Positions 16,148 to 24,738 of a stretch of 38,216 bases of DNA are shown in pieces; position 1 is the stretch's first letter, and each line of letters opens with the position of its first letter. A model generated the notes under the pieces. That model was not told the origin of the DNA. It searched no databases and saw nothing but the letters and a program-made list of their open reading frames with translations. Both the position numbers and the translations under genes were made by a program. The stretch comes from Planctomicrobium piriforme (lineage in GTDB: Bacteria > Planctomycetota > Planctomycetia > Planctomycetales > Planctomycetaceae), in NCBI GenBank assembly GCA_945860955.1, contig CAMATH010000082.1, positions 1 to 38,216 on the forward strand, in the 5' to 3' direction.

Positions 16148-17209
16148 TCAGGCGGCACGCCGCATTGAGCCACTGCCGAGAATCGCCGCGACTTCGCCAA
16201 ACACCCGATCTGGAGTCAAGTCGCGCAGGCACCGATGGTGCCCTTGTGGACAGACCCGCTGTTGGCAGGGGCCGCAGTCGACCGGGTGTTGCAGGGAGAC
16301 ACCCAATTCGTAAAACGTCTCACTCCACAACGGATGTGTGGGACCAAACAGAGTGATCGCCGGCACACCGAACGGCGCGGCGAAATGCCGCGGGCCGCTG
16401 TCTGTGGTCACCAAAAGTTCCGCCGACCGCACAGCCGCCTTGGTGAGTCCAATCGAAACTGGCGCGTCGGCCAGGGAATAGACCGAGGGATGATCCGAAA
16501 ATCGAACGATTTCCCGAGCCACGTCACGTTCCGCGGGACCGCACAAGACGAGTACCACCCGTCCGCATTCTGTCGCAATCCTTCGTGCCAGGGTCCCAAA
16601 ATGCTCTGAGGGCCAATGCTTCGCCGCGCCAAACGCGCCGCCCGGATTCAGACAGACCACCCGCTCGGGCACACCTCGTTCCGGGCGGACCACCTGCCAG
16701 AATGTGTCGAGCGCTGCGAGATCCTGCGGCAGCGCCGCGAGTTCCATCCGCCGATCGAGTTGTTCGCATCCCGCAGCCTTGGCCAGTCGCAGGTACTCGT
16801 CCAACACGGGATAGGGTTCTCCGCGCGGTCGCCTGGGAACCGCGTCGGTCAGCAACAATCCGCGTCCGTTTCCATCGAAACCCACGCGGCGTTTCGCGTT
16901 GGAGATCCAGCCCCACCAGCCACTGCGAAAGGAATTGGGAAGCAGCAGCGCCAGATCGAACCGCTCGGCACGCAGAGCGGCGGCGAATGCGAGGCCAGAC
17001 AACCCGGTGCGCGGGCCACTCCGCGGCGCACGGGGTTCATGCAGCAGATTTCGGTCGGCCAGATCCAGCCCGGCCAGAACGCTGGCCAATACCGGCCGAA
17101 GAATCGCGACAATCTCAGCATCCGGAAACTGGCGGCGCATTCCCCGCAGCGCCGGCGTCGCCATCACCAGATCACCGACCCAATTCGGACAAAAGACTGC
17201 GATCTTCAT
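16148..17209 (-). CDS. ADP-heptose:LPS heptosyltransferase (GT9, WaaF-like)
   Basis: A 353-residue family-9 glycosyltransferase that adds L,D-heptose from ADP-heptose to the LPS inner core. The N-terminus IAVFCPNWVGDLVMATPAL contains the conserved Asp13 of WaaC/WaaF enzymes. The second Rossmann half carries VCLNPGGAFGAAKHWP and TTDSGPRHFAAPFGVPAITLFGPTHP, which bind the nucleotide sugar. The end has the heptosyltransferase II-type cysteine cluster CGPCQQRVCPQGHHRC. Its ATG overlaps the hldE stop (ATGA), so the two are translationally coupled, and they supply donor and transferase in one operon. Confidence 0.9.
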   Translation of the reverse strand: MKIAVFCPNWVGDLVMATPALRGMRRQFPDAEIVAILRPVLASVLAGLDLADRNLLHEPRAPRSGPRTGLSGLAFAAALRAERFDLALLLPNSFRSGWWGWISNAKRRVGFDGNGRGLLLTDAVPRRPRGEPYPVLDEYLRLAKAAGCEQLDRRMELAALPQDLAALDTFWQVVRPERGVPERVVCLNPGGAFGAAKHWPSEHFGTLARRIATECGRVVLVLCGPAERDVAREIVRFSDHPSVYSLADAPVSIGLTKAAVRSAELLVTTDSGPRHFAAPFGVPAITLFGPTHPLWSETFYELGVSLQHPVDCGPCQQRVCPQGHHRCLRDLTPDRVFGEVAAILGSGSMRRAA

Positions 17210-18753
17210 CCGGCTTTGCGCTCGGGGACAAAGGGAGTGACCGGTTGCGCGTCCGGCTGGTGCAGACGGGGTTGCGATTCGTCACGCAGTCGGGCGACGA
17301 TACTTGTCGTGGAAAGTCCGGGAACGACTCCCATCGGAAGCACGCGACCGCCGTATGCTTCGACCAATTCCCAACCGACAATCTGCTCGCGGGAGTAGGT
17401 TCCCCCTTTGACCAGCACTTCGGGGCGAAGCCGGTCGAGAAGCACGTGCGGTGTCGCTTCGTCAAACACGACGACATAATCGACAGCTTCCAGCGCGGCC
17501 AGCATCGCCGCCCGCTGGGCTTCTGGGAAGATCGGACGTTCCGGTCCCTTGTTCAGTCGGCGGACACTGTTGTCGCTGTTAACCGCGACGACCAGACAAT
17601 CCCCTTCCTGGGCGGCCTGTTCGAGATAACTGACATGTCCCGCATGCAGCAGATCAAAACAGCCATTGGTCAGAACGATCTTCTGACCCTGTTTGCGGTG
17701 GGATTCAAGCTGAGTGGCGAGTTCATCGACCGTGCAGATCTTTCCGACCGCTGAGTGGGAATGAGCCCGAATGTCGGCCCGCATTTCCTCGCGCGTGATC
17801 GGCACGACGCCAACCCGTTCGACTTCCAGGCCGCCCGCGATATTTGCAAGTCGGCCGACGGTCGCGGGATCTAGTCCCGAGGCGAGTCCCACGCCAATTG
17901 TCGCGAGAACCATATCCCCGGCTCCAGTAATGTCGTAAACCTGCCGGCGGCGGGTTGGCAGCAACACGGGTTCACCGGTCGCCGGCACGAGCGCGATCCC
18001 GTCGGCGTCAAGGGTGACATAGGCATGGTCCAGACCCAGTGAATCGCAGAGCTTCCGACCGGCGGCGAACGCCTGGGCGGTGGTCTTCACATCGATGCCG
18101 GTCGCCAGCCGTGTCTCCAGCCGATTCGGTGTGACGGCAGTCGCCCCGAAATACGCGGCGTAATCCTGACCCGGTCGGGGATCGACGACAACGGGAACCC
18201 CCACCTTTTTTCCGGCGGCGATGACGGCTCGAATGACTTCGGTGGTGCAGACCCCCTTGCCGTAATCGGAGATCAGCACCGACTGAAACGAGGGAATTCG
18301 CGGCAAGAGCAGGTCGAGCAACATCTGTTGCAAATCAGCCGACAATGGCTCGCGCATTTCGCGATCGACCCGCAGCATCTGGTGGGGGTGCCGATTTTGA
18401 GCGCGGCCGATGAACCGTTCTTTGACTGTCGTGGGACGATGATTCGTGGGGAGAACGAGCGAGGAATCGACGCCGACCGCTTCGAGTTCGCGGGTCAGTT
18501 CGGCTCCGTGATAGTCACAGCCAATCACCGTCGCGAGGGTTGCCTTGGCCCCCAGCCCGACGATCATATTGGCGACGTTGGCCGCCCCACCCAGTCGCGC
18601 CTCGTCGTGATCGGCGCGCAGCAGGACAACCGGTGCTTCCTGACTGACCCGCTCGGCGTTTCCCCAGATATAGCGGTCGAGAATCGCATCTCCCACCACC
18701 AGCGTACTGGGAGAAGCCAGCGATTCGAGAGCGTCGAGAAGCGAAACAGACAT
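17206..18753 (-). CDS. hldE: Bifunctional heptose-7-phosphate kinase / heptose-1-phosphate adenylyltransferase
   Basis: A 515-residue two-domain enzyme making ADP-heptose for LPS. Residues about 10-320 form a PfkB/ribokinase-type kinase, with VVGDAILDRYIWG at the start and the GAGD motif ending in the catalytic Asp280. Residues about 350-490 form a nucleotidyltransferase with TNGCFDLLHAGH (HAGH at 370-373). The order kinase then adenylyltransferase is that of E. coli HldE. ATG 18753 is chosen because AAAGGA precedes it and the family start follows; the frame stays open to 18885 across the end of the regulator gene. It lies about 100 bases after that gene in the same direction. Confidence 0.93.
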   Translation of the reverse strand: MSVSLLDALESLASPSTLVVGDAILDRYIWGNAERVSQEAPVVLLRADHDEARLGGAANVANMIVGLGAKATLATVIGCDYHGAELTRELEAVGVDSSLVLPTNHRPTTVKERFIGRAQNRHPHQMLRVDREMREPLSADLQQMLLDLLLPRIPSFQSVLISDYGKGVCTTEVIRAVIAAGKKVGVPVVVDPRPGQDYAAYFGATAVTPNRLETRLATGIDVKTTAQAFAAGRKLCDSLGLDHAYVTLDADGIALVPATGEPVLLPTRRRQVYDITGAGDMVLATIGVGLASGLDPATVGRLANIAGGLEVERVGVVPITREEMRADIRAHSHSAVGKICTVDELATQLESHRKQGQKIVLTNGCFDLLHAGHVSYLEQAAQEGDCLVVAVNSDNSVRRLNKGPERPIFPEAQRAAMLAALEAVDYVVVFDEATPHVLLDRLRPEVLVKGGTYSREQIVGWELVEAYGGRVLPMGVVPGLSTTSIVARLRDESQPRLHQPDAQPVTPFVPERKAG

Positions 18754-18859
18754 GGGCGCAGTCCTTTGCGGCGGTGATGCAACGGGGGCGTCCTGCCCCG
18801 AGGTCGGGTTGGGATCTTCCTTCGAGGGGCCAATCGTGTCAATCCCGGTTGATCGCTCC

Positions 18860-20485
18860 TCATGCGATCGGTTTCCCCACATCACGAATCCCCAGCGCCT
18901 TCAGTCGCGAGGCCAGGGTTGTGGGTTTGATACCCAGCAGTTCCGCGGCCCCCCCGGCACCGTAAATCCTACCCCCCGTCGCCTGGAGCGCGGCCCGCAG
19001 GTTGCCAGCCTCGATTTGCCTCAGCTCGGCGTTCGTCAAGACGCGGTCTGGGGGCGAGAGTGCTGGCGGGACGTGGGCTGCGGGGGTCCCCCGTAACGGC
19101 AATTCGATGGTCAGCCGCCCGCCACTCGAGGAGATCATTGCCCGTTCCAGCACAAACTGCAGTTCACGCACATTGCCCGGCCAGTCGTATTGCTGCAAGC
19201 GCTGGGTCGCCGCTATGGTCAGTCGGGGCTTCGGTCGACCAGTTTTGCGCGAAAACAGCTCGAGAAAGTGTTCGGCGAGAAGCGGAATATCCGATTTGCG
19301 TTTCCGCAGTGGGGGCAAATCGATTGGGAAAACGCAGAGTCGATAGTAAAGATCCTGCCGGAATCGACCCGCGTCCGCTTCGACGCGCAGATCGCGATTG
19401 GTCGCCGCGACCAGCCGTACGTCAACGCGTCGCGTCCGTTCTTCTCCCACGCGTTCGAGTTCCCCCTCCTGCAAAACCCGCAACAGTTTGGCCTGCAAAT
19501 CGAGGGGGATTTCGCCGATCTCATCGAGGAACAACGTTCCACCGTCGGCAAGCTCAAACCGACCGGCGCGATCGCGGAGTGCGCCGGTGAACGCCCCTTT
19601 GACATGCCCGAAGAATTCGCTTTCGAAGAGTTCCCGTGGAATGGAGGCACAATTGACCTTGATCAACGGCCTCTCCGAGCGCCGGCTTCGGTGATGAATC
19701 TCGCGTGCCACCAACTCCTTTCCTGTACCGCTCTCGCCCAGAACCAGTACCGTCGACTCGGTCGGCGCGACGAGTTCGATCTGCCGGTTGACCGCGTGCA
19801 ATGCCGGGCTCTCCCCGACCAGTGTTCCAAACGCTCCCGCCTGAGTCACTTCGTCTCGCAGGTATTCGTTTTCCAGTTCCAGTGACTTCTTGAGCGATTC
19901 CACCTCGGCGAATGCCCGGGCGGTGGCGATCGCGGCCGCCGCGTGGTTCGCGATCATTCGCAACCAACTCATACAATCTTCGTCGATCGGGCCGCGGGAG
20001 AAAACCGCCAGAACCCCCAAGACGACTCCGCGATGTGTCAGTGGCTGGCCGGCGAATCCGGTAATCGCTTCAGCCTCGATCCATTCCGGGCGCGCGACCC
20101 ATTCAGCAGGAGACTGGGCGAGATTGGGAACTTCGATTGGCTCGCCCAGGGCGGCAATCCGACCGACCTTGCGGACACCAAGGGGAAACCGTCGAAACGC
20201 CCCTTCGAGACTGGTCCAGGGACCGACTCCCGGGTTTTGCGATTGTCCCGCGCTGGCGACCAGATGCAGGCATTGAGCGCGGTTCCGACATTCCGGGAGC
20301 ATCGCGCAGCCGGTGCAATCGAACGTGGGCTGGATGAGCCAGATTCGGGCAAGCGGAACGCGTGGCGTTTGCGCCAGTCGCTTGACGATGACCCGCAACA
20401 GGTCGGGCAAGGAATGTTCCTGCGCCAGTGCGAGAAGTAACGACTTCGGATCCGGAACGAGTGGAGTGTCGAGGGGAGGACTCAT
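18860..20485 (-). CDS. Sigma-54-dependent activator with GAF sensor (NorR/FhlA-like)
   Basis: A 541-residue enhancer-binding activator. A GAF-like sensor (about 15-190) holds the cysteine cluster C57-x2-C60-x5-C66-x5-C72. A short coiled linker follows, then the AAA+ domain with Walker A GESGTGKE (250-257), the sigma-54 contact loop GAFTGA (297-302) and Walker [11 protein letters not shown] Fis-type helix-turn-helix ends the protein ([21 protein letters not shown]). GAFTGA means it acts on sigma-54 polymerase. The cysteine cluster hints at a metal or redox ligand. ATG 20485 is preferred; a GTG at 20518 is also in frame. It is divergent from the AhpD-like gene, whose promoter region fits sigma-54 control. 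Confidence 0.92.
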   Translation of the reverse strand: MSPPLDTPLVPDPKSLLLALAQEHSLPDLLRVIVKRLAQTPRVPLARIWLIQPTFDCTGCAMLPECRNRAQCLHLVASAGQSQNPGVGPWTSLEGAFRRFPLGVRKVGRIAALGEPIEVPNLAQSPAEWVARPEWIEAEAITGFAGQPLTHRGVVLGVLAVFSRGPIDEDCMSWLRMIANHAAAAIATARAFAEVESLKKSLELENEYLRDEVTQAGAFGTLVGESPALHAVNRQIELVAPTESTVLVLGESGTGKELVAREIHHRSRRSERPLIKVNCASIPRELFESEFFGHVKGAFTGALRDRAGRFELADGGTLFLDEIGEIPLDLQAKLLRVLQEGELERVGEERTRRVDVRLVAATNRDLRVEADAGRFRQDLYYRLCVFPIDLPPLRKRKSDIPLLAEHFLELFSRKTGRPKPRLTIAATQRLQQYDWPGNVRELQFVLERAMISSSGGRLTIELPLRGTPAAHVPPALSPPDRVLTNAELRQIEAGNLRAALQATGGRIYGAGGAAELLGIKPTTLASRLKALGIRDVGKPIA

Positions 20486-20498
20486 GGCACCCAGTTCA

Positions 20499-20549
20499 AC
20501 GAGTTTTCGTGATGACACAACGAAATATCATGATACCACGAGTTTTCGT
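20499..20549 (+). promoter_or_regulatory. Two enhancer-like sites for the sigma-54 activator
   Basis: The 12-mer ACGAGTTTTCGT occurs at 20499-20510 and again, unchanged, at 20538-20549. Each copy is a dyad (ACGA-N4-TCGT), and a small palindrome ATCATGAT lies between them at 20527-20534. Relative to the start predicted from the -24/-12 box they sit near -141 and -102, the usual place for upstream activator sites. They also flank the regulator's own start, so it may control itself. Confidence 0.65.
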
Positions 20550-20619
20550 TGCAGTACCGGAAATTATTGAATCGTTCTAACATGTTGTATTGTATGTGTT
20601 TATGGCTTTTTGTTCAGTT

Positions 20620-20634
20620 TGGCACGATTCGTGT
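20620..20634 (+). promoter_or_regulatory. Sigma-54-type (-24/-12) promoter
   Basis: TGGCACGATTCGTGT has a perfect -24 element (TGGCACG), four bases, then GTGT where the consensus has TTGC. The spacing is correct; the -12 element departs at two positions, including the usual C. It would start transcription near 20646, about 80 bases before the AhpD-like ATG. Its standing rests on the divergent sigma-54 activator and the repeats upstream. Confidence 0.6.
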
Positions 20635-20726
20635 AATTGTCTGTTCTGTCTTCCGGGTTTGGCTCGGGAGACCAAGCGAGTGAATTCCAGAACCTGTGAA
20701 CAATCGAGCGAAAGAGAGACCGAATC

Positions 20727-21269
20727 ATGGCCCGCGTCCAATTGATTGACCCGACGACCGCAACTGGCAAGACGAAGGAGCTGTTTCAAGTGGTCGAGAC
20801 AGCGTTTGGGGGAGTGCCGAATGTCGCGCGGGTGATGGCGAACTCACCTGCCGTGCTGGACGGGTTTCTGCAGTTCAGCACGGCACTCGGGAAAGGAGTG
20901 CTGAGCCAGAAGCTGCACGACCAAGTGAAGCTCGCTGCCAGCGAGTCGAATTCGTGCGATTACTGTTTGGCCGCTCTGTGTGCGATCGGCACGGGACACG
21001 GCTTGACCGCCGCCGAGATCACCGGAGGTCGGAAAGGGAGTTCGGCAGATCCGAAAACAGACGCGGCACTCAAGTTCGTGAAGCGAGTCGTGGCCGAGAA
21101 GGGGCACGTTTCGGACGCCGACGTCGCGACGGCGAAGCAGGGAGGCTTGAACGACGCCGAGTTGGTGGAACTCGTGGCGACTGTTGTGCTGGGGTTCCTC
21201 ACGAACTACCTGAACAACGCGTTGCAGACGGACGTCGATTTTGACGGTGCCGCTCCGCTGGCGGCATAG
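20727..21269 (+). CDS. Carboxymuconolactone decarboxylase / AhpD-like protein
   Basis: A 180-residue helical protein of the CMD/AhpD family, probably a thiol-dependent peroxidase or related redox protein in the cytoplasm. The family segment is SESNSCDYCLAALCAIG, with the redox pair C77/C80. In most relatives a histidine follows four residues after the second cysteine (CxxCxxxH); here it is Leu84, and the next residue is Cys85. The DNA codons at 20955-20990 confirm this reading. The rest, including LNDAELVELVATVVLGFLTNYLNN, is typical. It is first in a plus-strand trio with the DUF1348-like and flavin-binding-like genes, behind the predicted sigma-54 promoter. Whether it still has peroxidase activity is open. 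Confidence 0.88.
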   Translation: MARVQLIDPTTATGKTKELFQVVETAFGGVPNVARVMANSPAVLDGFLQFSTALGKGVLSQKLHDQVKLAASESNSCDYCLAALCAIGTGHGLTAAEITGGRKGSSADPKTDAALKFVKRVVAEKGHVSDADVATAKQGGLNDAELVELVATVVLGFLTNYLNNALQTDVDFDGAAPLAA

Positions 21270-21305
21270 CAGCCGCGGCGTGACGGAATTCTCCGGGAGA
21301 CTCGC

Positions 21306-21324
21306 GGCGGGCCGATGGCCCGCC
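21306..21324 (+). other. Intercistronic hairpin
   Basis: GGCGGGCC-GAT-GGCCCGCC is a perfect 8-bp stem with a three-base loop, 37 bases after the AhpD-like stop and before the next gene. There is no T run. It may lower downstream expression or protect the 3' end of the first message. Confidence 0.5.
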
Positions 21325-21389
21325 CGGGCTCCTGGAAAATGTGTCTGAAGATCAGATTTCCGGACAGATCATCATCCCGAGGGACGAAC

Positions 21390-21890
21390 ATGAGGACCAC
21401 ATTCGCGGGGCTGGACGCTGCCAAAACGAACGGAGTCATCGTTCCGCCGTTCACCGCTGACTCGGCGAGTCGCAAGGTCAGAATGGCGGAAGACGCGTGG
21501 AACTCCCGCGATCCACAACGGGTATCGCTCGCCTACAGCGAAGATTCGATTTGGCGGAACCGTAGCGAGTTTCTCTGCGGGCGCGACGAGATTCGACGGT
21601 TCCTCGCACGGAAGTGGGTTCGTGAGATCGATTATCGACTGGTGAAACAGTTGTGGTCGAATACCGACGACCGAATCGCGGTGCGATTTCAATACGAGTG
21701 GCGCGACGACACCGGCCAATGGTTCCGGTCTTACGGAAACGAGTTGTGGGAATTCGATGCACAGGGTCTGATGCGGCGGCGCGAAGCGAGCATCAACGAT
21801 TGCCAGATCTCGGCCGCCGACCGACGTTTCTTCTGGGAGGCCCCTGGTTCACGTCCGTTGGACGACCCGGGAATTCCCGAGATTGAGTGA
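21390..21890 (+). CDS. NTF2-like / DUF1348 family protein
   Basis: A 166-residue protein of the nuclear-transport-factor-2-like fold, DUF1348 (SnoaL-related) group. The pattern [20 protein letters not shown], then [11 protein letters not shown] and [12 protein letters not shown], then [26 protein letters not shown] is characteristic. The family is a small cone-shaped alpha+beta barrel; its biochemical role is not established. ATG 21390 is chosen, with GAGGGA upstream, over an earlier start that lies in the intergenic hairpin region. It sits between the AhpD-like and pyridoxamine-oxidase-like genes, so a part in the same redox or detoxification response is likely. Confidence 0.85.
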   Translation: MRTTFAGLDAAKTNGVIVPPFTADSASRKVRMAEDAWNSRDPQRVSLAYSEDSIWRNRSEFLCGRDEIRRFLARKWVREIDYRLVKQLWSNTDDRIAVRFQYEWRDDTGQWFRSYGNELWEFDAQGLMRRREASINDCQISAADRRFFWEAPGSRPLDDPGIPEIE

Positions 21891-21961
21891 ATTTGCCGAA
21901 CGCGGTTTTGGAACAAGGCAGGGTGTTCACGCATCCCGCTCGCCTGAAAGGGGAATCTACG

Positions 21962-22600
21962 ATGTCGCGATTTGCGAGTGATGTGGCGTTTACGCCTGCG
22001 GTCAAAACGATTCAGCAGAATAAAGGCTCTCGGGGGGCGTACGCGAAAGTCGAGCAGCGCGGGTGGAATACGACCGCCAATGCCGACCTGGCGGCGTATC
22101 TCAGCCAACTCGACATGTTCTACCTGGGGACCGCCAATGCGCAGGGGCAGCCCTACATTCAGTATCGCGGCGGTTCACCTGGTTTTCTCAAAGTGATCGA
22201 CCCGCAAACACTGGGATTCGCCGACTTCGGCGGGAATCGGCAATACATCACGCTGGGCAATCTCTCCGAAAATCCAAGGGCGTTCCTGTTTCTCATGGAT
22301 TACGCGAACAGCCGGCGGGTCAAAGTGTGGGGGACGGCTCGGGTTGTGGAGGGAGATGCCGATTTGGAAGAACGGCTGGTCGATCCGAATTACCCTGGGA
22401 AGGTCGAGCGGGTGATTCTGTTCACGATCGAAGCCTGGGACGTGAACTGTCCACAGCACATCCATTCCCGCTATTCACAGCGTGAGATCGCACCGGTAAT
22501 CGAGGGACTCCAGCAGCAGATTGCCGATCTCAAGGCCGAAGTGGCCCGACTGAAGGGGGAGTCGACCGTCGACCAGTCGATGCCGGCCTCATCGGTTTAG
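21962..22600 (+). CDS. Pyridoxamine 5'-phosphate oxidase-like flavin-binding protein
   Basis: A 212-residue split-barrel protein of the pyridoxamine-phosphate-oxidase-like superfamily. The core (about 35-165) reads AAYLSQLDMFYLGTANAQGQPYIQYRGG ... LGFADFGGNRQYITLGNLSENPRAFLFLMDY ... RVKVWGTARVV, the pattern of FMN-binding general-stress-type proteins. A C-terminal coiled coil (about 175-205) follows. It is unlikely to be the true PdxH, which is shorter and has other motifs. ATG 21962 has AAAGGGG upstream and matches the family start (SDVAFTPAVKTIQ). It is the third gene of the sigma-54-associated trio. An FMN- or F420-linked reductase role is possible. Confidence 0.87.
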   Translation: MSRFASDVAFTPAVKTIQQNKGSRGAYAKVEQRGWNTTANADLAAYLSQLDMFYLGTANAQGQPYIQYRGGSPGFLKVIDPQTLGFADFGGNRQYITLGNLSENPRAFLFLMDYANSRRVKVWGTARVVEGDADLEERLVDPNYPGKVERVILFTIEAWDVNCPQHIHSRYSQREIAPVIEGLQQQIADLKAEVARLKGESTVDQSMPASSV

Positions 22601-22649
22601 AACCGTGCTGGCCGCCACCGGATCAGATCGAATCGACACCCGCGTACCC

Positions 22650-23486
22650 CTACGAATGGCTATGCGCGTCGTCAGGATATTGGCCACCGCGCACTTCCCG
22701 CACGTAGCTCGAAATCGCGTCGGTCGCGGCGGTTCGCAGTTCGGCGAAGTGTTTCACGAACTTCGGCTGAAAGCCTCCCGTCAGGCCGAGCATGTCGGGG
22801 GTGACCAGAACCTGCCCGTCGCAATCGGGGCCGGCACCGATGCCGATTGTCGGGATTTTGAGTTCCGCGGTGATATGCGCCGCGATGGCGCGTGGAACGC
22901 ATTCTAGAACCACACCAAAGGCTCCGGCTTCTTCCGCCGTGCGTGCATCCTTCAGCAGTTGTTCTTCATCGCGCTGAATCCGATATCCACCTAGTTTGTG
23001 GACGCTCTGCGGTTTGAGTCCAACATGCCCCATCACAGGAATGTCGGCATTGGCCAGCGCGCGGATCGTCGCGGCCTGGTGCGTGCCGCATTCCAGCTTC
23101 ACGGCGCTCGCTCCGGTTTCCTTCATGATGCGGCCAGCGTTTCGCAGCGCGTCTTCAACGCTCACCTGAAACGTCATGAAGGGCATGTCGACAATCACCA
23201 GCGCCCGCTTGACCGCTCGCGCGACCATTTCGCCATGGTAGATGATCTGGTCTAGCGTCACAGGCAATGTGGTCGATTTCCCCTGCACAACCATCGCCAG
23301 GCTGTCCCCGACCAGGATGGCGTCGACACCGGTGGCGTCGATCAGACCCGCCCACAGGTGGTCGTACGCTGTGAGGACAGAGAGCCGCCTTCCTTGTCGT
23401 TTCGCATCGACGAAGCGCGGGACCGTCATGGGACGGTCGGCGTCGGAAGCGGGGGACGGGGAGGAGTCAGTGGGTCGGGACGACAT
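22650..23486 (-). CDS. panB: 3-methyl-2-oxobutanoate hydroxymethyltransferase
   Basis: A 278-residue PanB that transfers a hydroxymethyl group from methylene-tetrahydrofolate to 2-oxoisovalerate to give ketopantoate, the first step to pantothenate and CoA. Motifs are LTAYDHLWAGLID, ILVGDSLAMVVQG (metal-binding Asp), KLECGTHQAATIRALANADIPVMGHVGL, and IPTIGIGAGPDCDGQVLV with the late LLGLTGGFQPKFVK-like end. The length is normal. ATG 23486 leaves a gap of 25 bases after the ApgM-like gene; an internal ATG at 23429 also precedes the core. The link with homoserine genes is positional only. Confidence 0.93.
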   Translation of the reverse strand: MSSRPTDSSPSPASDADRPMTVPRFVDAKRQGRRLSVLTAYDHLWAGLIDATGVDAILVGDSLAMVVQGKSTTLPVTLDQIIYHGEMVARAVKRALVIVDMPFMTFQVSVEDALRNAGRIMKETGASAVKLECGTHQAATIRALANADIPVMGHVGLKPQSVHKLGGYRIQRDEEQLLKDARTAEEAGAFGVVLECVPRAIAAHITAELKIPTIGIGAGPDCDGQVLVTPDMLGLTGGFQPKFVKHFAELRTAATDAISSYVREVRGGQYPDDAHSHS

Positions 23487-23511
23487 CAATCGATCGCTTG
23501 TTCCGCGGTGG

Positions 23512-24717
23512 TCAGGGGGTTTCGGCGGCACGCGCCAGAAACCAGGGCATCAAATCGCAACCGCGCGGGAATTCAACACTCGCTCGTGCGGCTTGAACTT
23601 CATCGTAGGCCGTGGCCACGTCGGGGGCCAGACCGGTTCCACATGCCGCGAATGGAACGAAGCCGTGACTGTGGGTTTTTGTCCGCAGAAACGTGGGATG
23701 GTCGGGAGAGATCAACAGGCGGTAATCGCCGCGGGTCTGAAGGTGGTCCAGCAGTGGTCCCACAATGCCTTCGTCAATTAACTCGAGAGCGTGGATCTTC
23801 TCTTCGACCGCTCCTTCGTGCGACGCTTCGTCGGTCGCTTCGACATGCACCACGACGAAATCGCGATGGTCGAGAGCCTCGATCGCGTACCGCCCCTTGG
23901 CCGCGTAATCGGTGTCGAGATATCCGGTCGCCCCCGGGACGGCGATATTGGTCCAGCCCAGCAGGGCGGCGATACCGCGCAACAGATCGACGGCGGTGAT
24001 CATCGCGCCGGTGACGCCGAACCGCTCTTGAAATGGCTGCAGGGCGGGTCGTTTTCCCTGACCCCACAGCCAGATCTGGGTCGCGGCCTGGGTCCGGGCG
24101 GCGTTTCTCGCGGCGGCGGACAAAACCGCCTGACTTTCCCGCATGAAACGCATCAACATGTCGGCCCCCTTGCCTTGGGGAAGACCTTGCGCGATCGGCT
24201 GGTCCGTGAGATCGTGCGGCGGTGTCGTGTGCGTCTGCGCGTCGAACGGAGCGGCGTGTTCGCTCCCCCGGTGAATCAGCAGATTCCGGTAACTCACCCC
24301 CGCGTGAAACTCCCACTCCGCGGTTCCCAGGGCATCCCGCAGGCGGTCGATCAACTCGCGCGCGAGGTCGTTGGGAATCTGGCCGGCGGTGAAGCTGCGC
24401 ATCACCCCTTCCGCAATCGTCACGAAATTGCAGCGCACCGCCCAGTCGTGCAGCCCCAGCGGAATTCCCTGCGCCGCCGCTTCGAGCGGGGCGCGGCCGG
24501 TGTGATAAACCAGTGGGTCGTACCCAAACAGACTCATCGTGGCGACGTCGCTGCCGGAGGGCATCGACGCGGGGACATTGTCGGCGCGACCAACCAAACC
24601 AAGTTGCGCGACGCGATCCATATTCGGGGTGCGCGCCGCCTGCAACGGGGTGCGACCTCCCAGTCTGGGCTGCGGCTCATCGGCGCAGCCATCGGGAATC
24701 ACCAGTGCGTATTTCAT
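23512..24717 (-). CDS. ApgM-type cofactor-independent phosphoglycerate mutase / candidate homoserine kinase
   Basis: A 401-residue alkaline-phosphatase-superfamily protein of the archaeal-type (ApgM) cofactor-independent phosphoglycerate mutase group. MKYALVIPDGCADEP has the first metal-binding Asp9, and PSGSDVATMSLFGYDP holds the nucleophile Ser56; late motifs EATDEASHEG and LISPDHPTFLRTKTHSHGFVPF give the second metal set. It lies 21 bases after homoserine dehydrogenase in the same direction. In this family, members next to threonine genes have been proposed to act as a non-orthologous homoserine kinase. No thrB is in the window. Either role, glycolytic mutase or homoserine kinase, is possible; the location favours the second. 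Confidence 0.85.
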   Translation of the reverse strand: MKYALVIPDGCADEPQPRLGGRTPLQAARTPNMDRVAQLGLVGRADNVPASMPSGSDVATMSLFGYDPLVYHTGRAPLEAAAQGIPLGLHDWAVRCNFVTIAEGVMRSFTAGQIPNDLARELIDRLRDALGTAEWEFHAGVSYRNLLIHRGSEHAAPFDAQTHTTPPHDLTDQPIAQGLPQGKGADMLMRFMRESQAVLSAAARNAARTQAATQIWLWGQGKRPALQPFQERFGVTGAMITAVDLLRGIAALLGWTNIAVPGATGYLDTDYAAKGRYAIEALDHRDFVVVHVEATDEASHEGAVEEKIHALELIDEGIVGPLLDHLQTRGDYRLLISPDHPTFLRTKTHSHGFVPFAACGTGLAPDVATAYDEVQAARASVEFPRGCDLMPWFLARAAETP

Positions 24718-24738
24718 CGTGAATTCAGCGGAAAGTGA

